Source: Mycolicibacterium rhodesiae NBB3 (GTDB lineage Bacteria > Actinomycetota > Actinomycetes > Mycobacteriales > Mycobacteriaceae). From it: a stretch of 64,000 nt of DNA. Below are positions 37,658 to 47,920 of the stretch, in pieces. The notes below the pieces were generated by a model. The model worked only from the letters and a program-made list of their open reading frames with translations. It did no database searches and was not told where the DNA came from. The position numbers were made by a program, and so were the translations under genes. Numbering within the stretch: position 1 is the stretch's first letter; each line of letters starts with the position of its first letter. The stretch is from positions 558,001 through 622,000 of the forward strand of contig NC_016604.1 in NCBI RefSeq assembly GCF_000230895.2. The letters are read 5' to 3'.

Positions 37658-38228
37658 GGTCGTGCCCCTTCGACATGATCTCTTCCTTCAGCCGTGACAA
37701 TGCACGGTGCTGAGCGACTCGTACGGCACCCGCTGTACTTCCGACCGCCTCGGCGGTCTCCTCGGCACTCATGCCGACGACCACGCGCAGGATCAGGATT
37801 TCGCGTTGCTTCTCGGGCAGCACGGCCAGCAACTGCTTCATCCTGGCCGATGCTTCCGAGTCGAGCGCCATTTGCTCTGGGCCGGCGTCCAGCGAGAACC
37901 GTTCCGGCACGACATCTGTCGGGTCGGATCGATTCCTGCCCGCTGCGCGATGTGCGTCAGCGACCTTGTGCGCCGCGATGCCGTACACAAAGGCGAGGAA
38001 CGGTCGTCCCTGGTCCTTGTAGCGCGGCAGCGCCGTTATGGCGGCCAAGCAAACCTCCTGCGCGACGTCATCTGCTGAGAGGCCGCTGCGCTCTGCCGAA
38101 CCCACCCTGGCGCGGCAGTACCGCACAACGATGGGACGAATAGTCTCCAGCACCCTCCGGAGCGCGTCTCGATTGCCCGCTACAGCCTCAGCAACGACAG
38201 CATCGAGATGTTCTCCCGAAATTGTCAT
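37650..38228 (-). CDS. sigD: ECF RNA polymerase sigma factor SigD
   Basis: A 192-residue ECF sigma factor. Region 2 spans about residues 25-95 (SADDVAQEVCLAAITALPRY; PFLAFVYGIAAHKVADAHR). Region 4 spans about 130-185 (LPEKQREILILRVVVGMSAEETAEAVGSTAGAVRVAQHRAL). SigD is linked to stationary phase, ribosome and lipid genes in mycobacteria. It is followed at once by its anti-sigma gene rsdA. The start is ATG 38228. The overlap with rsdA fixes stoichiometric co-translation. Confidence 0.95.
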   Translation of the reverse strand: MTISGEHLDAVVAEAVAGNRDALRRVLETIRPIVVRYCRARVGSAERSGLSADDVAQEVCLAAITALPRYKDQGRPFLAFVYGIAAHKVADAHRAAGRNRSDPTDVVPERFSLDAGPEQMALDSEASARMKQLLAVLPEKQREILILRVVVGMSAEETAEAVGSTAGAVRVAQHRALSRLKEEIMSKGHDHA

Positions 38229-38301
38229 CGTGTGCGATCTCTCCAGCGTTACTTGCAGGACACTTACCGGTTCGGCAGTTGGCTCAGCTAAACAATAACT
38301 T

Positions 38302-39105
38302 TCAGGATGCCGTGCTCCCGTCGCAGCTGGTCGCCCACACGCCGCCCCGTGACCGGACTGTGTCTGCCGACCCGTCGCGGATGGCGATCACCTCTGCCGG
38401 TGAACGCGTGGTGCTGCCGATACCGACCAGCAAACTCGCCAACGCCCAGCGCAAGGGAATCATTCCGTGATGCTCGGCGTCGTCCAGCGCGGCCTCCGCC
38501 ACCTGCCGGGAGCCGTCGAGGTCACCGGTGCAACACAGTGCCGCAGCGAGGACGACGTCGGATTTCAGCGTGTGCCGTGCCGAACCGAAAGCGGCGGCGG
38601 CCGCCACCGCCCGCTGGGCGTGTTCCACCGCTGCCGTCCCCTGCCCTCGGCCCATCGCCAGTTCGGCGGACACCCAGGCCAACCGCACTCCTATTCGGGC
38701 GGATTCGGCGCCGAGCTCCGCCGCCCGGTCCAGCGCCCGCGCCGATGCCGCGAATCGGCCCACTCCCAGCGCGTCGGCGGCCAGACCAATCAACGCGTCG
38801 GCCCCCGCCTCCGGGTCGGATCCCGCGAGCGCCGATGCCCGGCCATCCCATGAGCGGGCTCGGTCATGCCAGCCGAGTTGGCGCAGAAAGGACGCGCGGG
38901 TGCTGTGAGCCAACGACACCAACGACCCTCGTGAGCGACGGCGAAGTAGTTCGAGATCGGCGACCGCGCTGCTGTAGCGGCCCTGTCCGCCCGCCGCCAC
39001 GGCACGCAACCACAGATCCTCTGCCGTGACCGCGGCGGGCAGGGGCCACCGTCCTGGGTTGTCCCCGAAAGCGATGTTCGACAGCGTGGGCGTGGAGGTG
39101 GTCAT
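38302..39105 (-). CDS. Conserved TPR-like helical protein (Rv3415c-like)
   Basis: A 267-residue Ala-rich helical protein of tetratricopeptide type: repeated helix pairs such as YSSAVADLELLRRR, HSTRASFLRQLGWHDRARSW, SARALDRAAELGAESARIG and GTAAVEHAQRAVAAAAAFG. No signal peptide or catalytic motif. It is encoded 73 bp upstream of sigD in the same direction, an arrangement conserved in mycobacteria. It may assist in SigD control, but this is only positional inference. Confidence 0.82.
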   Translation of the reverse strand: MTTSTPTLSNIAFGDNPGRWPLPAAVTAEDLWLRAVAAGGQGRYSSAVADLELLRRRSRGSLVSLAHSTRASFLRQLGWHDRARSWDGRASALAGSDPEAGADALIGLAADALGVGRFAASARALDRAAELGAESARIGVRLAWVSAELAMGRGQGTAAVEHAQRAVAAAAAFGSARHTLKSDVVLAAALCCTGDLDGSRQVAEAALDDAEHHGMIPLRWALASLLVGIGSTTRSPAEVIAIRDGSADTVRSRGGVWATSCDGSTAS

Positions 39106-39496
39106 CGGTGCGCAGACGTTATCAACGCCCCCCGAACGAAATCACATTGGTTAACAGTTGGTGCTGCCAATGTTAATTCCGTGTAAGCCGGCGTCCGGTC
39201 GCGAAAAGTTGCCAGAGTCGGACAGTTTCACGCGAACTGGACAAATGCGGGTGATCGACCGCCGCAGCACGTTTGCTTAACACTCTTCTCGTTGGCCGTG
39301 GGTTTCAATGATGAACGTGACGTAAATTCTGGACCTGCTGTTATGTCAATAAGCACATGCTCAGGCTATTGACGGAATTTCGTGAGCCCTTCTAGTTTGT
39401 GTGCACGAGAAGTCACCGGCGACTGCGCTCGGATCGGTTCCAAAACTCACGCACTCGCGTAGTTGGCGAAATGGGTGTGTAGAGAGGGGTTTTCCA
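39106..39496. promoter_or_regulatory. Long divergent intergenic region upstream of whiB3
   Basis: 391 bp without a supported gene, AT-richer than its surroundings. It separates the divergent TPR-like gene and whiB3 and must hold both promoters. Visible: a GAGAGGGG ribosome binding site six bases before the whiB3 ATG, and AT-rich stretches around 39150-39180 and 39320-39370. No firm operator was identified. In M. tuberculosis whiB3 is controlled by PhoP, so its direct repeats would be expected here, but I cannot assign them confidently. Confidence 0.6.
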
Positions 39497-39787
39497 ATGC
39501 CACAGCCGCAACAGCTTCCCGGACCCAATGCTGACATCTGGGATTGGCAGATCGCCGGTCTATGCCGGGGCGTCGATTCATCCATGTTCTTCCATCCCGA
39601 CGGTGAACGGGGACGGGCTCGTGCACAGCGCGAGATGCGCGCCAAGGAGATGTGCCGCAGCTGCCCGGTGATCGCCCAATGCCGCTCCCATGCGCTCGCG
39701 GTCGGAGAGCCCTACGGCATCTGGGGCGGACTGTCCGAGTCCGAGCGCGAATTGTTGCTGAAGCGCGGTATCCGGCGCGCCTCGTAG
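39497..39787 (+). CDS. whiB3: Redox-sensing Fe-S transcription factor WhiB3
   Basis: A 96-residue WhiB-family protein. Four cluster cysteines are seen: one in AGLCRGVD, two in the CRSC motif (MCRSCPVIAQC) and one four residues later, with the spacing C-x(n)-C-x2-C-x5-C. The family turn GIWGG is followed by a basic LLLKRGIRR tail that contacts DNA. It senses redox and lipid state and binds the primary sigma factor. The start ATG 39497 (MPQPQQLPGP) is chosen from the ribosome binding site; the frame extends upstream to 39401 but without support. The position relative to groEL1 and sigD matches Rv3416. Confidence 0.95.
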   Translation: MPQPQQLPGPNADIWDWQIAGLCRGVDSSMFFHPDGERGRARAQREMRAKEMCRSCPVIAQCRSHALAVGEPYGIWGGLSESERELLLKRGIRRAS

Positions 39788-39852
39788 TCGACAACTGATA
39801 GAGCCAACGGAAGGTCCGAATTCGGCCCAAAGTTGTAGTAGAAGTTAGACCC

Positions 39853-40290
39853 GTGATCACTTCGCAGGACTCTGACGGGAGCCTGATCGGCGTAGCAGAC
39901 CCGACGACCAGCACCGCTGTCGCCGGCTCTGTGTCGACGACGGCCAGTTCGGCGGTAGCAGGTTCGGCCGCGACGGTGGCGAGCACTGCGGTTGCCGGAT
40001 CCGCGGCAACAGTGGCCAGCGCCGGTGTGGTCACCTCGGCGGCCACCGTCGCCAGCACCGCCGTTGCGGGCTCGATCGCGACCGCGGGCAGCGTCGCAGT
40101 TGCCGGAAGTATCGTCACCGCAATGTCGCTCGCTGTCGCGGGCAGCATCGCGTGTGTGGCGTGCGCCTTCTGCAAGAATTGTGTCGCGTGCCTGGGCTGC
40201 GTCGGCTGTACGGACTGCGTCGGGTGTGTGGGCTGCTACAACTGCTCAGGGGTGCGGTTCGCTGTCGGACTGCGCGACGTCCACGTCTGA
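39853..40290 (+). CDS. Novel period-3 ladder protein with eleven-cysteine tail
   Basis: A 145-residue protein (GTG start) with extreme regularity. From residue 20 to 98 every third residue follows the cycle T-S-V-S, giving 12-residue repeats whose core is (T/S/V/L)AVAGS. From residue 101 to 131 the same third positions are all cysteine: eleven Cys at 101, 104, 107 and so on. The other positions are mainly Ala, Val and Gly. Copies of AVAGS use different synonymous codons, so the pattern is kept at protein level. A left-handed or antifreeze-like beta-helix with a Cys ladder is a plausible fold (inference). No signal peptide, no strong ribosome binding site. The last 45 bp overlap the convergent DUF4349 gene. 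No family recognised. Confidence 0.75.
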   Translation: MITSQDSDGSLIGVADPTTSTAVAGSVSTTASSAVAGSAATVASTAVAGSAATVASAGVVTSAATVASTAVAGSIATAGSVAVAGSIVTAMSLAVAGSIACVACAFCKNCVACLGCVGCTDCVGCVGCYNCSGVRFAVGLRDVHV

Positions 40291-41208
40291 TTCTTCGGCC
40301 GGCTTGTTCACGACGGGTGTCCTGGGACGGCGGGATCCCGCGAACCGGATCACGCCGTACAGCAGTGCGACGGCGATGACCACCACGATCAACCAGGGCA
40401 GCATCAGGCCGAACAGCAGCACCAGATTGCCGACAAGGAAAACCATGTTGTCCCAGCCACGTTCGACCTGACCTCCGAAGCCTTGGTACTCCTTGGGCGC
40501 CGGCCCCCCAATCGTCTGCGCCATGAAGGTGACGTCGACAGTGCTGTACTCGATTTGGTCGCCGAGCGCTTCGCGTTGGGCACGCAGGCTGTCCAGATCG
40601 GCTTGCCGCTGTGAGAGTGCATCTTCGGCGGTGATGAGCGCATCGGGATCCGTGGCGTCGCGCATGATCGCCAGCAGGCGGTCCACTGAGGTCTGCAGGG
40701 CCTTGATGCGGGCGTCGAGGTCGACGCGCTGCGCCGTCACATCCTCTGCCGTGGTCTCGGCCGACTGGACGGTTCCCAGCGTCTTGAGCTCGCGCACCAC
40801 CCCGTCGAGCTTCGCGACAGGAACTCGAAGCACCACCGACGTCTGGGCGAATCCGCGGTCAGACCCCGCGTTCTCGCTGCGGCTGTCGACCCGGCCGTCG
40901 GCATCCTCCACCAGCACGGCCGCCTTGTCCGCAGCTTCAGAGGTATTGGCTACCGAGATGGTCATCGACGCGGTCTTGACGACATCGCGGGTCACGTCGT
41001 CCACCGGCGCCGGCTCCTGCTGCGGTGGAGCCTCAGGCGCGGCGACACCGCCGTCCGCCAGTTTGGATTCGGCAACAGTGTTGTCGCGGTGCGACGGACC
41101 CGAACCGGCACACGCCGTGACGAGACCCAATGATGCGACGCCGGTAATCGCCAACGCCACCCAGTTGCGGTACAACCTGCAGGATGTGCTGCTCATGCCA
41201 GCCACCAT
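40246..41208 (-). CDS. DUF4349 family lipoprotein
   Basis: A 320-residue membrane-anchored protein. The N-terminal signal ends in the lipobox VTAC (LGLVTACAGSG), so it is predicted to be lipidated and extracytoplasmic. The central region shows the DUF4349 features: KTASMTISVANTSEAADKAAVLVEDADGRV, VVLRVPVAKLDGVVRELKTLG, and a long coiled coil (DLDARIKALQTSVDRLLAIM to RQADLDSLRAQREAL). A C-terminal membrane helix (NLVLLFGLMLPWLIVVVIAVALLYG) follows. Function unknown. The start could be ATG 41196. Confidence 0.85.
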   Translation of the reverse strand: MVAGMSSTSCRLYRNWVALAITGVASLGLVTACAGSGPSHRDNTVAESKLADGGVAAPEAPPQQEPAPVDDVTRDVVKTASMTISVANTSEAADKAAVLVEDADGRVDSRSENAGSDRGFAQTSVVLRVPVAKLDGVVRELKTLGTVQSAETTAEDVTAQRVDLDARIKALQTSVDRLLAIMRDATDPDALITAEDALSQRQADLDSLRAQREALGDQIEYSTVDVTFMAQTIGGPAPKEYQGFGGQVERGWDNMVFLVGNLVLLFGLMLPWLIVVVIAVALLYGVIRFAGSRRPRTPVVNKPAEESDVDVAQSDSEPHP

Positions 41209-41280
41209 GCCATTAGCTGTGGACTTCGACCATTTTCGCTGGTTGGATAGCCGACGGGCGAACTGCTAGGCGTCGTTCGT

Positions 41281-42195
41281 TCATTGCACGCGGATGATTG
41301 TCTTGCCGCGTCCGCGGCGCATCGGGTCGAAAGCCACGGCCGCCTCCTCGAGGGGGCGTATCGCGCTGACATGCGGGCGCAGTCGCCCGTCTCGCAATCG
41401 TTGCTCGAGTTCGGCGAGCACCGCGCGATCGGGCTCGACGACGAAGAAGACGGCCCGGCTGATGTCGGGCGTATCCGGCGGCGGTTCGGCGATGCTGACC
41501 AACGAGCCGCCAGGACGAACCAGTGCCGTTGAGCGAGAAAGGATTTGACCACCGATCACATCGAAGACCATGTCCACTTCGCCGATGTCTTCGAGCTGAT
41601 CGCGATCCAGGTCCACGAATGCCTCGGCCCCGAGCCCGACTGCGCTCTCCCGATCAGCGGCCCGTCCGGTGCCGATCACCCGCGCCCCTGCCTCCAGCGC
41701 CAGCTGCAAGGCGATCGATCCGACTGCTCCTGCGGCACCGTGAATCACGACGGTCTGCCCGGCTCGTAGCTGTCCATGATCGAACAGTCCCTGCCACGCC
41801 GTCAGACCTGAGATCGGTAGTGCCGCAGCCACTGCGTGATCGACTGCAGCTGACAGCGGCGCAAGATTGCGGGCCTCCACCGCCACGAACTCGGCCAGTG
41901 TGCCGTTGCGACACCAGTCGGTGATGCCAAACACTCGCTGGCCCACGGTCAGTCCGGTGGTCCCATAACCGAGTTCGGCGACGACACCGGAAACTTCGTG
42001 GCCGGGAATGGTCGGCGCTCGATCACGGCCTGCACGGTCGGTCCAGGTACCCGGCCAGTCGAGTTCACCCGGTGTGAAGCCGGCCGCATGCACTTCGACA
42101 ATGACGTCGTTCTCCGCAGCATGCGGATAGGGCATCTCCGTCAGGGTCAGGCCGCTGTACCCGGATTCGCGGTCACGCGCGACGAGGGCTCGCAT
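41281..42195 (-). CDS. MDR-superfamily quinone oxidoreductase-like NADPH enzyme
   Basis: A 304-residue medium-chain dehydrogenase/reductase without the structural zinc cysteines. The GroES-like N-terminal domain contains IPGHEVSGVV, and the Rossmann NADPH motif is HGAAGAVGSIALQLAL. The C-terminus is RGKTIIRVQ. Such proteins reduce quinones or enals with NADPH. It lies 72 bp upstream of the DUF4349 gene in the same orientation but with no evident functional link. Confidence 0.88.
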   Translation of the reverse strand: MRALVARDRESGYSGLTLTEMPYPHAAENDVIVEVHAAGFTPGELDWPGTWTDRAGRDRAPTIPGHEVSGVVAELGYGTTGLTVGQRVFGITDWCRNGTLAEFVAVEARNLAPLSAAVDHAVAAALPISGLTAWQGLFDHGQLRAGQTVVIHGAAGAVGSIALQLALEAGARVIGTGRAADRESAVGLGAEAFVDLDRDQLEDIGEVDMVFDVIGGQILSRSTALVRPGGSLVSIAEPPPDTPDISRAVFFVVEPDRAVLAELEQRLRDGRLRPHVSAIRPLEEAAVAFDPMRRGRGKTIIRVQ

Positions 42196-42250
42196 ACCGT
42201 CAACGCTAGCCTCGCAATGGCACCTCTAGGCCTCGGCAGCAGACGACGCT

Positions 42251-42568
<318 letters not shown>

Positions 42569-42609
42569 TCAACCCGAGTACCCCGGCGTCCGCGTTGTCA
42601 CTCAAACTT

Positions 42610-42969
42610 TCAGGGCACCCGGGTCCACGGTTGACAGTTTCGCGATTCGAAGGCCATCACCTCGGCATTGATATTCGCGAACATGGGGCCGATCGACATG
42701 TTCGTCGCGACCACATGGTCCTTGTTCGCATCGGGCGTGCTGTACGCGAACCACGCGCACATCGAGTCCAGGGTCGGCACGTCGTTGATCCACACGCCGA
42801 AGGTCGATGCCGAACCGGCCGTTTGGTACAGACCCGGCGAGATGTCGGGCCCGACGAGAAAGAACCCATTACCCGGGATCGGATCCATCGGGGCAGCATC
42901 GGCCGGCGACACAAAGGTCGCTGCGGCCACAGCGGCAGCGAGGCCGCCAACTGCGTAACGCCTGACCAC
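42610..42969 (-). CDS. Small secreted protein
   Basis: A 119-residue exported protein. The GTG start at 42969 gives VVRRYAVGGLAAAVAAATFVSPADAA, a classic Sec signal peptide with a probable cleavage after ADAA. The mature part starts PMDPIPGNGFFLVGPDISPGLYQT and has two cysteines (DSMCAWF and SRNCQPW) that could form one disulfide. Similar short secreted proteins with a GxYxT segment are frequent in mycobacteria. Function unknown. The frame extends upstream to 43116 but only through non-homologous sequence. Confidence 0.72.
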   Translation of the reverse strand: MVRRYAVGGLAAAVAAATFVSPADAAPMDPIPGNGFFLVGPDISPGLYQTAGSASTFGVWINDVPTLDSMCAWFAYSTPDANKDHVVATNMSIGPMFANINAEVMAFESRNCQPWTRVP

Positions 42970-43041
42970 ACCCGCAGCGTATGCCCAACCAAGAGCGTCG
43001 GAAGGCGAAACGAAACACCCGTTCGCGACGAATACACCCCC

Positions 43042-43536
43042 ATGAACTCGACACGTGCAGTGGCCATCGCCGGCTTCGCGATACTCATCGCAACGCTGCC
43101 AGACGTCCCCGCTCACGCTGCCCCGCTGCCCGACTTCTGCGTGCCCGCAAGTGTGGTCGACAACGTCTGCACCGCGCGACTGACGTCGGTGACCGCCGAC
43201 GCCGTCAATGGGACGATCACCGGAACACCGGTCGGCGGCGGAACGGCGGTAACCCTAGCGGGACAGGGAGATGCCTACCTGAAGTCGGCGGGGTTCGGAG
43301 ACGCTCGGCCCGAGCCCGTTCAACGCTGGGACGAGACGATCGACAGCGTCACCGGTCTCAGCGTGGACCCGGCCGATCCCAACTGGTACGGCAACGCCAA
43401 GGCCAGGGCCTTCCTGCCGAGGACCCTCAACGACTTGGCGACTCAGTTTCCTCCCGGCATCCTGACGGTCCGATTCACGTCCGACGACGCCCAGCCCGCC
43501 GTGTCTCGCCTCGTCTCGGTTCAGCCTTCCGTGTAG
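43042..43536 (+). CDS. Small secreted protein
   Basis: A 164-residue protein. The start ATG 43042 gives the signal peptide MNSTRAVAIAGFAILIATLP with cleavage after PAHA. The mature region has two N-terminal cysteines (DFCVPASVVDNVCTA) and a Gly/Thr-rich segment (ITGTPVGGGTAVTLAGQGD). No catalytic motif recognised. It is divergent from the secreted protein at 42610 and its end overlaps the convergent gene at 43521 by 16 bp. Confidence 0.72.
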   Translation: MNSTRAVAIAGFAILIATLPDVPAHAAPLPDFCVPASVVDNVCTARLTSVTADAVNGTITGTPVGGGTAVTLAGQGDAYLKSAGFGDARPEPVQRWDETIDSVTGLSVDPADPNWYGNAKARAFLPRTLNDLATQFPPGILTVRFTSDDAQPAVSRLVSVQPSV

Positions 43537-43871
43537 GTGTACGTGCTGGTGGTGCACACGTTGATGCCGTTACGCACCAGCTCCTCGCCATCATCGAACA
43601 CAGCCTTGAAGTCGTACATGCAGGCTTCGCTGCCGTCGTCGATGTTGATGTTCGCCGTCTGGCCGACCGGCAGAACGGCCTCGCCCAGGATGTCCTCCTC
43701 CCAGGTGCCGCGCTCGACGTTGGAGGCGTAGAACTGCACGATCGCGTGCTGCGTTTCGTTGACGATTGCCACGTGGCGGTCTTGCGCGTTCGCCGGGGCC
43801 GCACCCAGGCCAATCAACGCGCCGGCCGCCGCCACAAGGCTGATCGTGGGTTTCTTCAACATGCTGTGCAT
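43521..43871 (-). CDS. Small secreted protein
   Basis: A 116-residue exported protein. The signal MLKKPTISLVAAAGALIGLG ends in APANAQ. The mature chain (DRHVAIVNETQHAIVQFYAS) looks like a small beta-sandwich, with two cysteines (EACMYDF and NVCTTST). A start at ATG 43862 (MLKKP) is more likely than 43871. Function unknown. It is one of three adjacent short secreted, two-cysteine proteins. Confidence 0.75.
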   Translation of the reverse strand: MHSMLKKPTISLVAAAGALIGLGAAPANAQDRHVAIVNETQHAIVQFYASNVERGTWEEDILGEAVLPVGQTANINIDDGSEACMYDFKAVFDDGEELVRNGINVCTTSTYTYTEG

Positions 43872-44103
43872 CTCTTGTCCCTTTCCTCGAATTGAGCTGT
43901 GCCCCGCAATCCCCGAGCGGCAAACTTATCTTGATTTCCCTAAAAATGGAGTCGATCCGTCCATTTAACGAAGTAGACGCCCAGGGTTCGCAGTCGAGGC
44001 GCATGAATGCCGCGATACCGATCGGACCGAACAGGCCCGGCTCAGCACCATCTGGCGGTCGCATAGCAAACGAACCTTATCTGGCTCGGCCAGCTTCAAC
44101 CAG

Positions 44104-45606
44104 TCATCGCTCGGCGAGGCCGAAGACCCTCACCGCTGTTGACTTACCTTTGACGGGGTGCAACCCCCTGTCGATGAGCTCGAGCGGTCGCGATGTCAAG
44201 GCGTTGACGGTCTGTTCGGACAACAGGATGTCGTCATCGATGTCCTTCGTGAGTTGCTCGAGCCGGGCAGCGACGTTGACGCTGTCGCCGATCAGCGTGA
44301 ACTCCAGCTTGCTGCCGCCCCCGATCGTGCCGGCGATCACCACGCCGGTGTTGATGCCGATTCCGATCCGCATCCCACCACCAAAGCGATCAGCCACACG
44401 CTGATGAATCAACACCGCTGCGTTGACCGCCGCATCGGGATGCTCAGCCAGATCGTTCGGCGCGCCGAACACCGCCAAGGCGCCGTCACCGAGAAACTTG
44501 TTCACATGTCCCCCGGCCTGCACCACCGCGGGCACCACGATCTCGAACAACGCGTTCAGCCGCGCCACCGTATCCTCGGCGGAGTTCGCTTCGGCGAACG
44601 GGGTGAAGTCTCGAATGTCGATGAACATCACCGTCACCTCGCGCCGCTCCCCGCTGAACACGTCATCGCCCTGCTCGAGCAGCCGCGCCGCGAGTGCCGG
44701 ATCCACGTAGGAGCCGAAAGCAACCTGAAGCCGTTGCCGCTCAGCCAAACCCGCTTGCATCCTGTTGAACGACGCCGCCAGAGCACCCAAATCGTCATCC
44801 TGGACAACCGGAAGTCGTTGACCGTAATCACCCACTGCAACACGGGCGGTTCCAGCAGCCAGATCCCGTATGGGCTTCAAGGAGGGCCAGAACACGGAGC
44901 CGACGGTCAGTGGAATTCCGAAGCAGAGAGTCAATGCGAGCCCAATCGCAACAGCCAGTACAGGCATCTCATCGCTCCTACCGATTACGTCCGCCAAAGT
45001 TGCACCCAGTACAGCGAAAGCAAAAGCAACGGCAAGTACGGCCACGGCCGACCAAGTAGCGAAGCTGGGACGCGAGCGAGGCAGCGCGTCGCCGACTCCT
45101 GTGTCGCCGATGATGGAAAGCCTGGCAGGCCGCAGGAGCGCTTCCACCAAGTTGTGCACGGCAGGCAGATAGGTGGCAGCACCCATGGCGGCCCCGAGGA
45201 TCGCGTATTGGACAAGCTTTGCTTCCCCAGCGCCGACGACAACGCCGACAGCAACCAGCAGGGACGCACCCCAGACAACGTTGACCAACACCCTGCCGAC
45301 CGCACTGCGGGCAACCATGTAGGTGGCGTCCAGCGCTTTGGCTCGATCGGCTTCCTGGCCGGCGGCCCAAAGCTCGATAGGTCGAATCCGGCTTCCGCCC
45401 GGTCGCACTAATGCATACACCAGAACCGGCAGTCCGACCATGGTCACGATTGCCGCTTCGACAAAGTGAGTAGACCCCTCGAGTGCCACGACGATTAGGG
45501 CCAAGACGAGGTAATTCGGCAGGGCCATCAAATACGCGACTGCGCAAACCGCCCACGAGTACCTCGGCCCGTAGCGATCCCAAATCCACTGCCAAATGCG
45601 CTCCAT
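44104..45606 (-). CDS. Membrane-bound class III adenylate cyclase with HAMP domain
   Basis: A 500-residue protein with about six N-terminal membrane helices (residues about 15-240), a HAMP linker (PIRDLAAGTARVAVGDYGQRLP, about 245-300) and a C-terminal cyclase domain from about 320. The metal aspartates lie in FIDIRDF (near 325) and GDGALAVFG. The purine-binding Lys and Asp are in SKLEFTLIGDSVN, and the transition-state Asn and Arg are in VNVAARLE. It should therefore be catalytically competent, making cAMP. The layout matches the M. tuberculosis Rv1318c-Rv1320c group. It is not obviously operonic with its neighbours. Confidence 0.92.
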   Translation of the reverse strand: MERIWQWIWDRYGPRYSWAVCAVAYLMALPNYLVLALIVVALEGSTHFVEAAIVTMVGLPVLVYALVRPGGSRIRPIELWAAGQEADRAKALDATYMVARSAVGRVLVNVVWGASLLVAVGVVVGAGEAKLVQYAILGAAMGAATYLPAVHNLVEALLRPARLSIIGDTGVGDALPRSRPSFATWSAVAVLAVAFAFAVLGATLADVIGRSDEMPVLAVAIGLALTLCFGIPLTVGSVFWPSLKPIRDLAAGTARVAVGDYGQRLPVVQDDDLGALAASFNRMQAGLAERQRLQVAFGSYVDPALAARLLEQGDDVFSGERREVTVMFIDIRDFTPFAEANSAEDTVARLNALFEIVVPAVVQAGGHVNKFLGDGALAVFGAPNDLAEHPDAAVNAAVLIHQRVADRFGGGMRIGIGINTGVVIAGTIGGGSKLEFTLIGDSVNVAARLEQLTKDIDDDILLSEQTVNALTSRPLELIDRGLHPVKGKSTAVRVFGLAER

Positions 45607-45674
45607 GCCGCGAGGCTAGAACGCTCACAGGTGCCGAGCTGCGGAAATCAGCAGGCCGGCCTACCAGCAAATGA

Positions 45675-45706
45675 AACACCCCCGGCCCAGCGGGACCGGG
45701 GGTGTT
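45675..45706 (-). terminator. Rho-independent terminator of groES-groEL1
   Basis: Eleven-base perfect arms AACACCCCCGG (45675-45685) and CCGGGGGTGTT (45696-45706) with a ten-base loop. On the minus strand the stem is followed by TTTCATTT. It lies 12 bp after the groEL1 stop. Confidence 0.9.
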
Positions 45707-45718
45707 CCTCTTGCTGAA

Positions 45719-47429
<1,711 letters not shown>

Positions 47430-47440
47430 GACACGGGTGC

Positions 47441-47740
47441 TTACTTGTTGACGACAGCCAGCACGTCGCGGGCGGAGAGAATCAGGTACTCCTCGCCGTT
47501 GTACTTGATCTCGGTGCCGCCGTACTTGCTGTAGATGACGGTGTCGCCTTCGGAAACGTCCAGGGGGATGCGCTTCTCACCGTCCTCGTCCCAGCGGCCG
47601 GGGCCGACTGCGACGACGGTACCCTCCTGGGGCTTCTCCTTGGCGGTGTCGGGAATGACCAGACCGGAAGCGGTCGTGGTCTCGGCCTCGTTGGCCTGTA
47701 CGAGGATCTTGTCCTCGAGTGGCTTGATGTTGACTGCCAC
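47441..47740 (-). CDS. groES: Co-chaperonin GroES
   Basis: A 99-residue 10-kDa chaperonin. Mobile loop region [20 protein letters not shown] and the conserved [13 protein letters not shown]. It caps GroEL rings. I set the start at GTG 47740 ([13 protein letters not shown]) because GGAGGG lies seven bases upstream and homologs start there; the ATG at 47755 lies within that leader. It is the first gene of groES-groEL1. Confidence 0.97.
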   Translation of the reverse strand: MAVNIKPLEDKILVQANEAETTTASGLVIPDTAKEKPQEGTVVAVGPGRWDEDGEKRIPLDVSEGDTVIYSKYGGTEIKYNGEEYLILSARDVLAVVNK

Positions 47741-47873
47741 GATGGAGCCCTCCACTTAGTTGGGGTCGTCGATCCCGGGGGATCCCGGAATCTCAATTAC
47801 CAGGTGTTCGGCATAACGTCCATGCCTCGCTCCGTCGTCGCGGGTGCCGGCGCAGGGCTTGGGGTTCTGCCAC

Positions 47874-47907
47874 CTAGCACTCTATACATGAGAGTGCTAG
47901 CACTCAA
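47874..47907 (-). promoter_or_regulatory. groES promoter with CIRCE (HrcA operator)
   Basis: CIRCE is seen as CTAGCACTC (47874-47882), nine bases, GAGTGCTAG (47892-47900). A third half-site GCACTC (47900-47905) overlaps to form GAGTGCTAGCACTC. On the minus strand TTGAGT (47907-47902) and TAGAGT (47884-47879), 17 bp apart, form the likely -35 and -10, both within the repeat. HrcA bound here would directly block polymerase. The downstream gene's 3' end is only 14 bp away. Confidence 0.93.
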
Positions 47908-47920
47908 GATCGGACTATGC

